This document shows, piece by piece, positions 17,320-24,711 of a DNA stretch of 64,000 nt. The translations under genes were made by a program, and so were the position numbers. The notes beneath the pieces are model-generated. The model was not told where the DNA came from. It saw only the letters and a program-made list of their open reading frames with translations, and did not search any database. The stretch's first letter is position 1. Each line of letters opens with the position of its first letter. The DNA comes from Arthrobacter alpinus (GTDB taxonomy: Bacteria > Actinomycetota > Actinomycetes > Actinomycetales > Micrococcaceae): the NCBI RefSeq assembly GCF_900105965.1, contig NZ_FNTV01000001.1, positions 1,178,001 through 1,242,000 of the forward strand, read 5' to 3'.

Positions 17320-18132
17320 TCAGATGGCCTCTGGCGCGGCGAGGCGGACGTCGCCTAGGACGCGGGCACTCGTCCGCGCCAATGCTCGGCGAGAGAGCAA
17401 GCGACTGCTCAGAGCGGTGACGTGGTTGAGCCGGCCTGAGACGATGCTCGGGCGGCCGTTTGCCTTGTCGAGCTCCCGGATCGCTGTTTCGATCACTTGT
17501 GTGGGTGTCTGTTGTTTTCCGACGGATGCCTCATCAGTGCCGACGACATCGAAGAACTCCGTTTTTGTCGAGCCTGGGCTCACAGCGAGCACGCGAAGCC
17601 CTGTGCCCCGGGCCTCGGCCCAGAGTGCCTCGGTGAAACTCAGCACGAATGCCTTGGTTGCTCCGTAGACAGCCATGCCGGGCGTCGGTTGATAGGCCGC
17701 GGTGCTCGCTACCATGATGAGCGCGCCACGGCCCTGAAGCAACTGGGGCATGAAGGCTCGGGAGAGCTCGACGACGGCGCCCACGTTTAGCTGCATCTCA
17801 CCGGCCATGCGTTCCGGGTCGGCCTGGTCGAACGCACCGTGGCTCGCGAAGCCGGCATTGTTGATCAGTGAGGTGATACGGATTTTGCGGTGTTCCAGTT
17901 CGTTGCGCAAGGCGACCGCGGCACCACTAATTCCGAGGTCGGCTGGAAGTACCTCGATGTGCACGTTCGTTGCGGCACGCAGTTCCGATGCGAGTTCCTC
18001 AAGTCGTTCGGCTCGTCGGGCGACGAGCACCAGGTTCGATCCGCGCGCTGCGAACCGCCGGGCAAATTCGGCACCGAGACCTGAACTCGCGCCGGTGATC
18101 AGTGTGGTTCCCTCGCTGAGGTCTAGTTTCAT
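17320..18132 (-). CDS. Short-chain dehydrogenase (DltE-like)
   Basis: 270-residue classical SDR. The nucleotide-binding motif TLITGASSGLGAEFA (TGxxxGxG), NNAG (residues about 89-92), catalytic Ser in IMVASTAAY and the YGATK catalytic pair are all present. The basic VARRAERL after beta-2 suggests NADP(H). Its closest family type is the SDR group annotated DltE-like; substrate is unknown. It is divergent from a TetR regulator with two palindromes between, so it is the probable regulated target. Confidence 0.88.
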   Translation of the reverse strand: MKLDLSEGTTLITGASSGLGAEFARRFAARGSNLVLVARRAERLEELASELRAATNVHIEVLPADLGISGAAVALRNELEHRKIRITSLINNAGFASHGAFDQADPERMAGEMQLNVGAVVELSRAFMPQLLQGRGALIMVASTAAYQPTPGMAVYGATKAFVLSFTEALWAEARGTGLRVLAVSPGSTKTEFFDVVGTDEASVGKQQTPTQVIETAIRELDKANGRPSIVSGRLNHVTALSSRLLSRRALARTSARVLGDVRLAAPEAI

Positions 18133-18163
18133 AGTGGACTCCTTTGGTCGAAGCAGGCAATGT

Positions 18164-18174
18164 TGTCAGTGACA
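18164..18174. promoter_or_regulatory. Candidate TetR operator 1
   Basis: Perfect 11-bp palindrome TGTCAGTGACA, 32 bp upstream of the SDR start in the divergent SDR/tetR promoter region. It shares the TGTCAnTG core with the site at 18198. Confidence 0.5.
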
Positions 18175-18197
18175 TCATTCTGTAGGGACTCGTCCTT

Positions 18198-18212
18198 GTT
18201 GTCAATGTCAAC
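18198..18212. promoter_or_regulatory. Candidate TetR operator 2
   Basis: Near-palindrome GTTGTCAATGTCAAC, 20 bp upstream of the tetR GTG start. Its TGTCAnTG core matches the site at 18164, and the centres are 36 bp apart. Confidence 0.5.
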
Positions 18213-18231
18213 ATCGAGGTAGGATCAGCAG

Positions 18232-18831
18232 GTGCGCATTGACTCTTATCATCACGGCGATCTCCGCCGCACCCTGTTGGAAGCGGCTGCGGCCAGCATC
18301 GAGACCAATGGTGTTGAAGCGCTCTCGCTGCGGCAGTTAGCCCGCGATGCCGGTGTCAGCCATGCTGCTCCGAGTCGGCACTTCCGCGACAAGCAGGCGC
18401 TCCTGGATGCCCTTGCGGAAGATGGTTTCAACCGTCTGGCCGCATCTCTCGACGAGGCAACCAGTGGTGCGGCGACCACGTCGGAGGAAGCTCGACGACG
18501 ATTCGATGACCTGGCGCGCAGCTATGTTGGGTTCGCTCTCGCCCAGCCCACGCTCTTGTCGCTCATGTTCAGTCTGAAGCACGCACCCAGCGCCCGCACT
18601 GAGCTCCTTGCCGCAGGACACGCCTCGATGGAACTGACGATGCGCGTCGTCGTGGCGGCTCAGGAGATCGGCGCGATCGGCCCCGGAGACCCGCAGCGCA
18701 TAGCACTCGTCGCCTTCGCGACCTTCCACGGTGTCGCGACACTCACCTCTGGAGGCCTCCTTGACGAAGTGCCGGCAGAGGATCTAGTCGCGACCGCGAG
18801 TGAGCTTTTCTGGAACGGCCTCCAACCATGA
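18232..18831 (+). CDS. TetR/AcrR regulator with WHG-type C-domain
   Basis: 199 residues, GTG start at 18232. The helix-turn-helix is ALSLRQLARDAGVSHAAPSRHFRDKQALLDAL, with the variant H-A-A-P-S-R-H-F seen in the TetR_C_33 (WHG domain) group. The C-terminal ligand domain contains FATFHGVATLTSGGLLDEVP, typical of that group. It is divergent from the SDR gene and likely represses it and itself through the two palindromes in the 100-bp gap. Confidence 0.88.
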   Translation: MRIDSYHHGDLRRTLLEAAAASIETNGVEALSLRQLARDAGVSHAAPSRHFRDKQALLDALAEDGFNRLAASLDEATSGAATTSEEARRRFDDLARSYVGFALAQPTLLSLMFSLKHAPSARTELLAAGHASMELTMRVVVAAQEIGAIGPGDPQRIALVAFATFHGVATLTSGGLLDEVPAEDLVATASELFWNGLQP

Positions 18832-18857
18832 CCAGCCCCGCTGGCGTGACGTTGGGC

Positions 18858-19919
18858 TCAGTCGACCCGTGATATGACTACTTTTAGGGCCTTGGTTGTG
18901 GCTGCATTTGAAAATGTTTCGTAGGCTTCCATCATCTGGTCAAGAGGGAAAAAATGCGTGGCGAACCGTTCAGCCGGGATCTTGTTTGAGGCAACCAACT
19001 TGAGCAGCATGGGCGTCGTATTTGCATTGACCAAGCCCATGGTGATGGAGATGTTACGAATCCACAGCTCCTCCAGATGCAGTTCGACCGCTTTGCCATG
19101 GACGCCAACGTTGGCTACATGGCCACCGGGGCGAACGGCGTCCAGGGCCATCTCAAATGTCTCGGGTACACCAACGGCCTCAATGGCGACATCCACTCCG
19201 GCGCCATCGGTCAGTGCAAGAACCTGTTCCTTCCAGTTCGATGCGCCCGACACGACAGTGTCTGTGGCACCAAATGCCTTGGCCTGCTCCAACCGCCCGT
19301 GGTCAACATCAATGGCAATGACCGTCGCCGCCCCACATAGCCCGGCTGTCATCATCGCTGCAAGACCCACCGGACCGGCACCGATAACCGCCACCACATC
19401 CCCAGGTTTAACCTGGCCAGACAGCACGCCGATTTCGAACCCCGTGGGCAGAATGTCGGAGAGCATGACCGCCTGGACGTCTGTCACGCCGTCGGGCAGT
19501 TTGTGCAGGGAGTTGTCTGCGTACGGCACGCGCACGTATTCTGCCTGCGTCCCGTCAATCAGGTGGCCAAAAATCCAACCGATCCCGGGCGCACCCTCTG
19601 CTCCGAGACAGTGTGAAGGCAAGCTGGTGCGGCAATTGACACAGTGTCCGCATGACTTGATGCAGGAGATAATGACGCGGTCACCGACCGCGAAATCCTT
19701 GACGCCTGTGCCGGTTTCCGAAATGGTGCCCACACCTTCATGGCCCAAAATCCGGCCAACTTGGACGGCAGGAACGTCTCCCTTGAGAATGTGCAGATCC
19801 GTTCCGCAAATGGTTGTGGTGTCTATGCGGACAATGACGTCACCAGAATTCAGCACTTGCGGCATCGGAACTTCCATCCACTGTTTGACTCCGGGGCCCT
19901 GATAAACCAATGCTTTCAT
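18858..19919 (-). CDS. Zinc-dependent alcohol dehydrogenase
   Basis: 353-residue medium-chain dehydrogenase. Catalytic zinc ligands are visible (CGTDLH and GHEGVG) together with the four-cysteine structural zinc loop CGHCVNCRTSLPSHC, and the Rossmann motif is GAGPVGLAAMM. The start at 19919 (MKALVYQG) is preceded by GAAAGGA. Enzymes of this type are NAD-dependent alcohol or formaldehyde dehydrogenases. The position next to stress and flavin-fold genes suggests a redox-balancing role under low oxygen, disposing of NADH as alcohol; that is inference. A weak DosR-like motif lies upstream. Confidence 0.88.
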   Translation of the reverse strand: MKALVYQGPGVKQWMEVPMPQVLNSGDVIVRIDTTTICGTDLHILKGDVPAVQVGRILGHEGVGTISETGTGVKDFAVGDRVIISCIKSCGHCVNCRTSLPSHCLGAEGAPGIGWIFGHLIDGTQAEYVRVPYADNSLHKLPDGVTDVQAVMLSDILPTGFEIGVLSGQVKPGDVVAVIGAGPVGLAAMMTAGLCGAATVIAIDVDHGRLEQAKAFGATDTVVSGASNWKEQVLALTDGAGVDVAIEAVGVPETFEMALDAVRPGGHVANVGVHGKAVELHLEELWIRNISITMGLVNANTTPMLLKLVASNKIPAERFATHFFPLDQMMEAYETFSNAATTKALKVVISRVD

Positions 19920-20010
19920 GGTGCGTCCTTTCGAAAGGAGGGGATACGCGGTCACCAGCGGTTCGGATTGGGGTGCACGCGACGGTTAGGGCCATGGGGC
20001 CTGCATTCGC

Positions 20011-20024
20011 GGGACTAGTCACCC
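20011..20024 (-). promoter_or_regulatory. Weak DosR-like box upstream of adh
   Basis: GGGACTAGTCACCC, with a second poor match (GGGCCATGGGGCCT) at 19989-20002. The 22-bp spacing of two sites is typical of DosR promoters, but the right half-sites are poor and no good -10 lies at the expected distance. Confidence 0.25.
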
Positions 20025-20104
20025 GGAACCTTGCGTCCTGCGCAGGGCGGCACTGCCGGGTGAACCATAGCGACGGGGACGGGTAGCCAGTGCGGGGAGG
20101 GCCG

Positions 20105-20575
20105 CTATTCCAGTCCGGCACGGATTGCGGCGGCCAGAGGAACATTCCAAGTCATGGAGGCATCCAAGGTAATGCGTCGGCCCGTCACGGTTTCCGGAAC
20201 AATACGGATCAGGTGGGTTTTTCCGACGCCCTGCCAAGGAAACAAGCCGCGAACGGTGGAGTTCAACTCGAGGCTTTCTGGTGAGGCATGTTCAGCGCGT
20301 CCCTTGATGACCACGCTCCAGGCTATTCCAAATTCGGCGCTAATAGCATCCGCTTCCACGGCGACATTCGCGTCTTCATCGATCGCGTGCAGCTTTGTGC
20401 CATAACCTGTCCGGAAGATGAGTGATTCTCCGTCGATTTCGTAGTTGACCGGGAATACATCGGGGCGACCGTTTACGTTCACGGCGAGGCGGCCGACCGA
20501 CGTCTCTCCTAAGAGCTTCCAGCATTGCTCGGCCGTCAGGATGTCTGCTTGGGGTGCCACTGTATGTTCTCTCAT
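20105..20575 (-). CDS. PNPOx-fold flavin/F420-binding family protein 1
   Basis: 156 residues of the pyridoxamine-5'-phosphate-oxidase-like split-barrel family. Motifs: QCWKLLGETSVGRLAV (helix and first strand), PDVFPVNYEIDGESLIFRT and GTKLHAI. The start MREHTV at 20575 is fixed by the conserved fold; the frame is open upstream but crosses the promoter. There is no ribosome site. Instead a TAGAAT -10 ends 7 bases before the ATG and a DosR-like box is centred 44.5 bases upstream. Homologues occur in the mycobacterial DosR regulon (Rv2004c-Rv3131 neighbourhood proteins of unclear function). Two paralogues follow at 24108 and 27684. The cofactor is unproven. Confidence 0.85.
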   Translation of the reverse strand: MREHTVAPQADILTAEQCWKLLGETSVGRLAVNVNGRPDVFPVNYEIDGESLIFRTGYGTKLHAIDEDANVAVEADAISAEFGIAWSVVIKGRAEHASPESLELNSTVRGLFPWQGVGKTHLIRIVPETVTGRRITLDASMTWNVPLAAAIRAGLE

Positions 20576-20582
20576 CTGAGCG

Positions 20583-20626
20583 ATTCTACGGAGACGCAAG
20601 CAGGTGAAACTAGGGTCCAAAGGCCC
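20583..20626 (-). promoter_or_regulatory. DosR-like box and leaderless promoter of PNPOx 1
   Basis: Minus-strand box GGGCCTTTGGACCC (complement of 20613-20626) and -10 TAGAAT (complement of 20583-20588). The -10 ends 7 bases before the ATG, so transcription should start at or next to the start codon. Confidence 0.65.
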
Positions 20627-20800
20627 AACTACAAGGGTTCCACTGAACGGGCAGGGCCGATCGTGGGGTCGCCGGTGGAGGCGCTTGCCATCCCATAGTC
20701 CTCGATCATGGGGCATTGTTGCCTTTCGTCTGCTGAGCTGCCGCGGCTGCTCCAAGAACGTCAACTGTTGTCCACAGTCCTATGTCGCAACGACTTGGGA

Positions 20801-20829
20801 CCACCCCTGGCCAAGGACGCCAGGGGTGG
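20801..20829. terminator. Hairpin between divergent dormancy genes
   Basis: Perfect 11-bp stem CCACCCCTGGC / GCCAGGGGTGG with a 7-base loop. It has no T-run and lies between two divergently transcribed genes, so it may be a remnant terminator of a lost gene or a structural element. Confidence 0.4.
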
Positions 20830-20897
20830 GTGCTGGAGGCGGCAGCCGAACACCGGCTACGGAGCTCAAGTGTGGTGCCATCCAGACTCGACGGTTA

Positions 20898-20911
20898 GGG
20901 ACTTTTGACCC
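20898..20911 (+). promoter_or_regulatory. DosR-like box upstream of universal stress protein 1
   Basis: GGGACTTTTGACCC preceded by TTA and followed by TGTG, very close to the mycobacterial DosR consensus (GGGACTWWAGTCSC core). It is 72 bp upstream of the ATG at 20983, the same distance as between the box at 24627-24640 and sensor kinase 2. Confidence 0.7.
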
Positions 20912-20982
20912 TGTGCAGCAACCTTCGCCGGAGTCGATCATTGAGCTGGAGAGACTCTGAGAAAAGCGAATGCGTAAGAAAG

Positions 20983-21504
20983 ATGGATCAAGCAATGGAA
21001 GAAAAGACAGTCCACGAGGGTTCGCGCATCGTGGTCGGTGTGGACGGATCACCTGAGTCCGTGCTGGGTCTAAAATGGGCGCAAACACTGGCGCACGCAC
21101 TGGATGCAACCATCACAGCCGTTACCGCCTGGCACATGGAAACAGTTTTTGGCTCGTACATCGTCCCTGATTGGGACCCGGACGAGGGGGCGCGCCAGAT
21201 TCTCAAGGATGCCGTGCAGGAGGCTTTTGGAGGCAACCAGCCCGAGGGATTCCGCGGGGTGTGTATTCGCGGCACGCCGGCCAAAGTGTTGATGGAGCAG
21301 AGCAAGTCCGCACAGATGCTCATTGTTGGCTCCCGTGGACACGGCGGATTCGCAGGGATGCTGCTGGGCTCGGTCAGTTCGGCCTGCGCCGAACACGCAG
21401 GCTGTCCAGTCCTGGTGGTTCATGGTGAGAGGGATGCATTGAAGGTGCCGGCAATGGTGGGTGTGGGCCATGAGGATGGCCATGATCCCGTCGGCAACAG
21501 CTGA
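20983..21504 (+). CDS. Universal stress protein, single domain
   Basis: 173-residue UspA-fold protein. The N-terminal strand IVVGVDGSPESVLGLKWA and the ATP-binding signature GSRGHGGFAGMLLGSVSS (G-2x-G-9x-G-S/T) indicate an ATP-binding Usp. I chose the ATG at 20983; a second ATG at 20995 is possible. The C-terminus carries about 25 extra residues of low complexity. A near-consensus DosR-like box lies upstream. In mycobacteria several DosR-induced Usps act in slow growth and dormancy; the same is inferred here. Confidence 0.88.
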   Translation: MDQAMEEKTVHEGSRIVVGVDGSPESVLGLKWAQTLAHALDATITAVTAWHMETVFGSYIVPDWDPDEGARQILKDAVQEAFGGNQPEGFRGVCIRGTPAKVLMEQSKSAQMLIVGSRGHGGFAGMLLGSVSSACAEHAGCPVLVVHGERDALKVPAMVGVGHEDGHDPVGNS

Positions 21505-21642
21505 GGCGGCGAAGCCATCACAACGCTCCATCACAGCAGAAGTCCACCTCAGCGTTGAGCACGTTCTGCTCGATCTTGGGTCCACGAAACGATGCCTTGG
21601 CAGTGACGAGGCGGCGCTGGGAACGTAACTTTACATTCCCAT

Positions 21643-22560
21643 ATGGATCTTTTTGTTCGTCACAGCAGGGCTGTCCTTGTTCTTTGGGGCTACCACAAAT
21701 TCGGTTGTCGTTGCTGTGATTTTGTTGGTGATTGTCGGTTTGGGGTTCAGCAATGAATTTCGCGCCGAACGTGCTGCCGAGGCCCTTCGTTCACGCGTTA
21801 CGCATACGGTTCTGGCCCCCAGGGAAGGAACTCCTGCCAAATCGACGTCGTGAATTTAGTGCCCGGCAACATGGTTCGCTTGGGGGTGGGTGCCATCATT
21901 CCTGCGGACATCACATTGCCCGATGCACAGGACCACTTGCGTGATGAGAGCATCGTACGGGGACAGTGCCTGCTGGCGGATAAAGTCGCTGCACAAACCA
22001 TTGGGGGTGGTCCCCTGGGAGAGATGTATTGCTGTCTCCCTACTGGGGACCGTGGTGCAGCCCGGCAGCTACTCAGGAGTCGTGGCCACCACCGGCGGTC
22101 GTGCTGAGCTCGGCAAGACTGCGCTGGGCTTGGGGGAGCGCCCGCCGCAAACGCAATTCCACAACGACTTCAAGCCGTTCTCGTTCCTCCTCTTGCAGGT
22201 GGCTGTTGTCCTGGCAACACTGGTCTTCATCGCTCACACGCTGCCGGAGCTTCTGCCCTCCTCGGGCGCAGTTGATCGTGGATGAACAGTACGACGCCGG
22301 AGCGCGTGTTGTTGCTGTGGCCTCACGGCAGTTTGTGGGTTTGCGCGGGGGCTCGGATGGTTTATTGAATCCATCGCCACCAGAACCCGCCGCGTCAAGT
22401 TCTTGCGCAGCCGCCCCACACGCCGTCTCGTTCTCCTTGCTTCTCTTGGCCATGACTGCGGTGTATTTGGTCCAGTTGAGGGCGCCAAGGGGGTGGGTTT
22501 TCTCCCGGCCCCGCCAACAGGTCCCAGAGGTTCGCCACCGCGGAACCGAGCGCCATGATC
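21643..22560 (+). pseudogene. Collapsed P-type ATPase (MgtA-like)
   Basis: Remnant of a cation-transporting P-type ATPase. Segments in different frames are FVTAGLSLFFGATTNSV and NEFRAERAAEALRSRVTH (21653-21853), LVPGNMVRLGVGAIIPADI (from 21850), the TGGRAELGKTALGLGERPPQT segment boundary and FSFLLLQVAVVLATLVF (to about 22285), then a jump to ARVVAVASRQF and IATRTRRVKFLRSRPTRR near the C-terminus. The phosphorylation motif DKTGT, most of the nucleotide-binding domain and several TM helices are deleted, and at least two frameshifts occur. Mycobacterial DosR regulons also include a P-type ATPase (ctpF), which makes the location notable. Confidence 0.8.
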
Positions 22561-22645
22561 GCCGCCGGGCCGCTCGCTTCAGTGTTCCGGACCCTCTCGT
22601 CTCACCATGGCAAGCCCGCCACGAGCAATCGACAGAGGTGAATTA

Positions 22646-22659
22646 GGGTCTTTCGACTC
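22646..22659 (+). promoter_or_regulatory. DosR-like box upstream of universal stress protein 2
   Basis: GGGTCTTTCGACTC preceded by TTA, 117 bp upstream of the start at 22777. It aligns without gaps to the other boxes; the right half carries GACTC as at 24627. Confidence 0.6.
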
Positions 22660-22776
22660 TCCACCCATCACGCGGCGGGCCCTAGCGTTGGAGGCAGCAC
22701 CGCAATTCTTCAAGGGCATAGTTCATCTCCAATGACACGCCATGAACTTGCATAAACGTAGAAAGGTCGATGACCA

Positions 22777-23721
22777 ATGGTCTTTGAACCTCAGATAATG
22801 GTGGGGGTGGATGGTTCCCCCGCCAGTCGCGCTGCCCTCGAATGGGCAGCGCACCGGGCCCAACAACAAGGGCGGCCCCTCCTGCTGGTCCACTCCGTGC
22901 CGGACTACCTGGTCTCGCCGGAAGGCGTTGACTACCAGACTTTCCGGGCTGGCCTCCAAGGAATGCTGGATAGTGAAGCCAACAGGGTGCGCGGGTTGGT
23001 CCCGGCCGTGGAGGTGCGCAGCAGCCTCCAGTTTGGTGAGCCGGCCCGAGTGTTGGCTGAACTTTCCGCTCGATCCGTCATGGTGGTGGTCGGGACAGAC
23101 AGAACGGCCGATGTTCAGGGTGAGAGATTCGGCACGCTAAATTTCCAACTTGCCATGATCGGGCGATGCCCCGTGGCAGTCATCCCAGAACCCGAGAACT
23201 CCGTGAGTGCCGGCGTCGTGGTTGGTATTGATGGTTCCCCCGAGTCCATGGCCGCCGCGTATTTTGCCGCCGCGGAGGCTGTACGGACCCGGCAGGACCT
23301 CACCGTCGTTTGTGTCTCACAGTCCCCGGCAAGGTGGGTACATTCCAGTGCCGACGGATCAGTGAAAACCCGGCAGATTGGAACCCAGGGGCGCATGATC
23401 CTGGAAGCTGTTGTGGCCGCTGTGCGTGCCCGGCACACACACCTCACAGTTTTCGATCGATTCGAGCAGCACGATGCGGCGGCGCGGGTGCTGATCGAGG
23501 CAGGGAAAGGTGCCGCCATGCTCGTGGTGGGAAGCCGCGGCAGTGGAGCCGTGCACCACGCCGCCATGGGCTCCGTCACCCGGGAGTTGCTTTTGCATGT
23601 CCCGTGCCCCCTTGTCCTGACCCAACAGGAAGAAGCCGCCGTTGTGGGTGAACGCTACAAGGGCCACCGCGCAGGCCTGCACACGCTTGCGCCCGTGCAG
23701 ATTTCCCCAGGGGGATTCTAA
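22777..23721 (+). CDS. Tandem-domain universal stress protein
   Basis: 314 residues with two UspA domains (about 5-140 and 148-290). Domain 1 starts IMVGVDGSPASRAALEWA; its C-terminal ATP motif is degenerate (VVVGTDRTADVQGERFG). Domain 2 starts VVVGIDGSPESMAAAYFA and has the intact GSRGSGAVHHAAMGSVTREL motif. The layout matches actinobacterial tandem Usps of DosR regulons (such as Rv1996 and Rv2005c). A DosR-like box lies 117 bp upstream. It probably binds ATP through domain 2 only. Confidence 0.9.
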   Translation: MVFEPQIMVGVDGSPASRAALEWAAHRAQQQGRPLLLVHSVPDYLVSPEGVDYQTFRAGLQGMLDSEANRVRGLVPAVEVRSSLQFGEPARVLAELSARSVMVVVGTDRTADVQGERFGTLNFQLAMIGRCPVAVIPEPENSVSAGVVVGIDGSPESMAAAYFAAAEAVRTRQDLTVVCVSQSPARWVHSSADGSVKTRQIGTQGRMILEAVVAAVRARHTHLTVFDRFEQHDAAARVLIEAGKGAAMLVVGSRGSGAVHHAAMGSVTRELLLHVPCPLVLTQQEEAAVVGERYKGHRAGLHTLAPVQISPGGF

Positions 23722-23814
23722 GCATGAGCCTTGGCTTGGCTGGCGGCGATGGAGGCTGGCAATGACAGTTCGCAGGCTTCCCACTGCCCTGCGTGGGACC
23801 TGGTTGCCGAAAGC

Positions 23815-24061
23815 CGGGGGGATGATTGTTCAGGATTCAGGATTCAGGATTCAGGATGCATTGGGGCACGGGGGCCTGCCCAAGGACGTTGTTGTGCTCG
23901 TCTCGCGGACTTTTGTGGATCCCATAAATCCATGCCTGTTGGTCCCCACGAAGGTCGTGGGATCACTCTGTGACGAGTCCAGCGCGCACTTTCTTGGGGC
24001 CATCATGAAAGTAAACGCAGGCACGGAGATTATCGGGCCGATTCCGGCTTCTTCCGGGTAG
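23815..24061 (+). pseudogene. Possible carbamate kinase remnant
   Basis: The frame reads QDALGHGGLPKDVVVLVSRT and then FVDPINPCLLVPTKVVGSLCDE, which resembles the carbamate kinase (ArcC) segment with VDPxDPAFxxPTKPIGPxY. The remainder of the kinase is absent, and a heptamer expansion (23829-23856) lies at the 5' side. If right, it is the trace of an arginine deiminase pathway gene, a fermentative ATP source fitting the island. Similarity is short, so confidence is limited. Confidence 0.4.
23829..23856. repeat. Four tandem copies of a 7-mer
   Basis: TTCAGGA repeated four times without mismatch. The unit is not a multiple of three, so each copy gained or lost shifts the frame of the remnant it lies in. 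Confidence 0.85.
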
Positions 24062-24107
24062 TCACGCTGGTCACCAAGTAGGCTGGCCAATCTATTCTGG
24101 CTAGGTG

Positions 24108-24590
24108 CTATTCGAAGGAAGCGCGCCGTGCATCGGACAAAGGTGTGTGCCAAATGTCAGGCCTTGTGACCTTGAATCGCCGGCCGCTGAGGTTCAGGGG
24201 CAGGATCCGCATCAGGTGGTTCTTGAGGCCGCCCTGCCATGGTTCCAGTGTTAGGCTTTCCGCCTCGGCAAGCGCGGCGCCAGCCCTGATCGCAAGGACC
24301 GTGCCCCGCAGCACCACACTCCACGCCTGCTCAGTTGAGGGGTTGTAGCCATCAATTTCAAAGGCAACGGGCGTGTTGTTCGTTGAACCGTAGAGTTTGG
24401 TGCCGGCGGCAGTCCGAAAGACCAGGGAGCCGTCGTCCACTGCATAGTTGATGGGAAAAATGTCGGGGTGATCATCGTCCACAACTGCCAGGCGCCCAAT
24501 GACCTGTTCACGCAGCATTTCCCAGCATTGGTCCTTGGACAGTGACTCAATCTCCGGTGTGGTCCCTGACGGCGGCGTATTAGTAGTCAT
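24108..24590 (-). CDS. PNPOx-fold flavin/F420-binding family protein 2
   Basis: 160 residues, paralogue of the proteins at 20105 and 27684. Shared features are QCWEMLREQVIGRLAV, HPDIFPINYAVDDGSLVFRT and GTKLYGS; the C-terminal half has LMRILPLNLSGRRF. The gene lacks a ribosome site. TAGAGT ends 7 bases before the ATG and a DosR-like box is centred 43.5 bases upstream, so the mRNA is predicted leaderless. The box is shared with the divergent sensor kinase 2 gene. Likely a cytoplasmic flavin- or deazaflavin-binding protein; catalytic function is unknown. Confidence 0.85.
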   Translation of the reverse strand: MTTNTPPSGTTPEIESLSKDQCWEMLREQVIGRLAVVDDDHPDIFPINYAVDDGSLVFRTAAGTKLYGSTNNTPVAFEIDGYNPSTEQAWSVVLRGTVLAIRAGAALAEAESLTLEPWQGGLKNHLMRILPLNLSGRRFKVTRPDIWHTPLSDARRASFE

Positions 24591-24597
24591 GAAATCG

Positions 24598-24640
24598 ACT
24601 CTAGGGCCAATGATTCTGGGATCGTAGAGTCTAAAGTCCC
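24598..24640. promoter_or_regulatory. Divergent DosR-like promoter (PNPOx 2 / sensor kinase 2)
   Basis: Box GGGACTTTAGACTC on the minus strand (complement of 24627-24640) with -10 TAGAGT (complement of 24598-24603) for PNPOx 2. In the other direction the box is 72 bp before the kinase GTG at 24712, and TACCAAT near 24664-24670 is a possible -10. One box may therefore drive both genes. Confidence 0.65.
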
Positions 24641-24711
24641 CAGCTCCTGTGCCTGGACAGCCCTACCAATGCTCCCGTATGGGGACTTCAGGTTGGCAAC
24701 GGGGGTAGCCT

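Noticed and set aside
20830..20890. tRNA- or tmRNA-like text (GGAGGCGGCAGCCGAA...) on the minus strand
   Set aside because: The T-loop consensus GGTTCGANNCC is not met and no acceptor stem can be drawn.
23829..23856. CRISPR-like repeat
   Set aside because: Four contiguous 7-mers without spacers; a simple tandem repeat.
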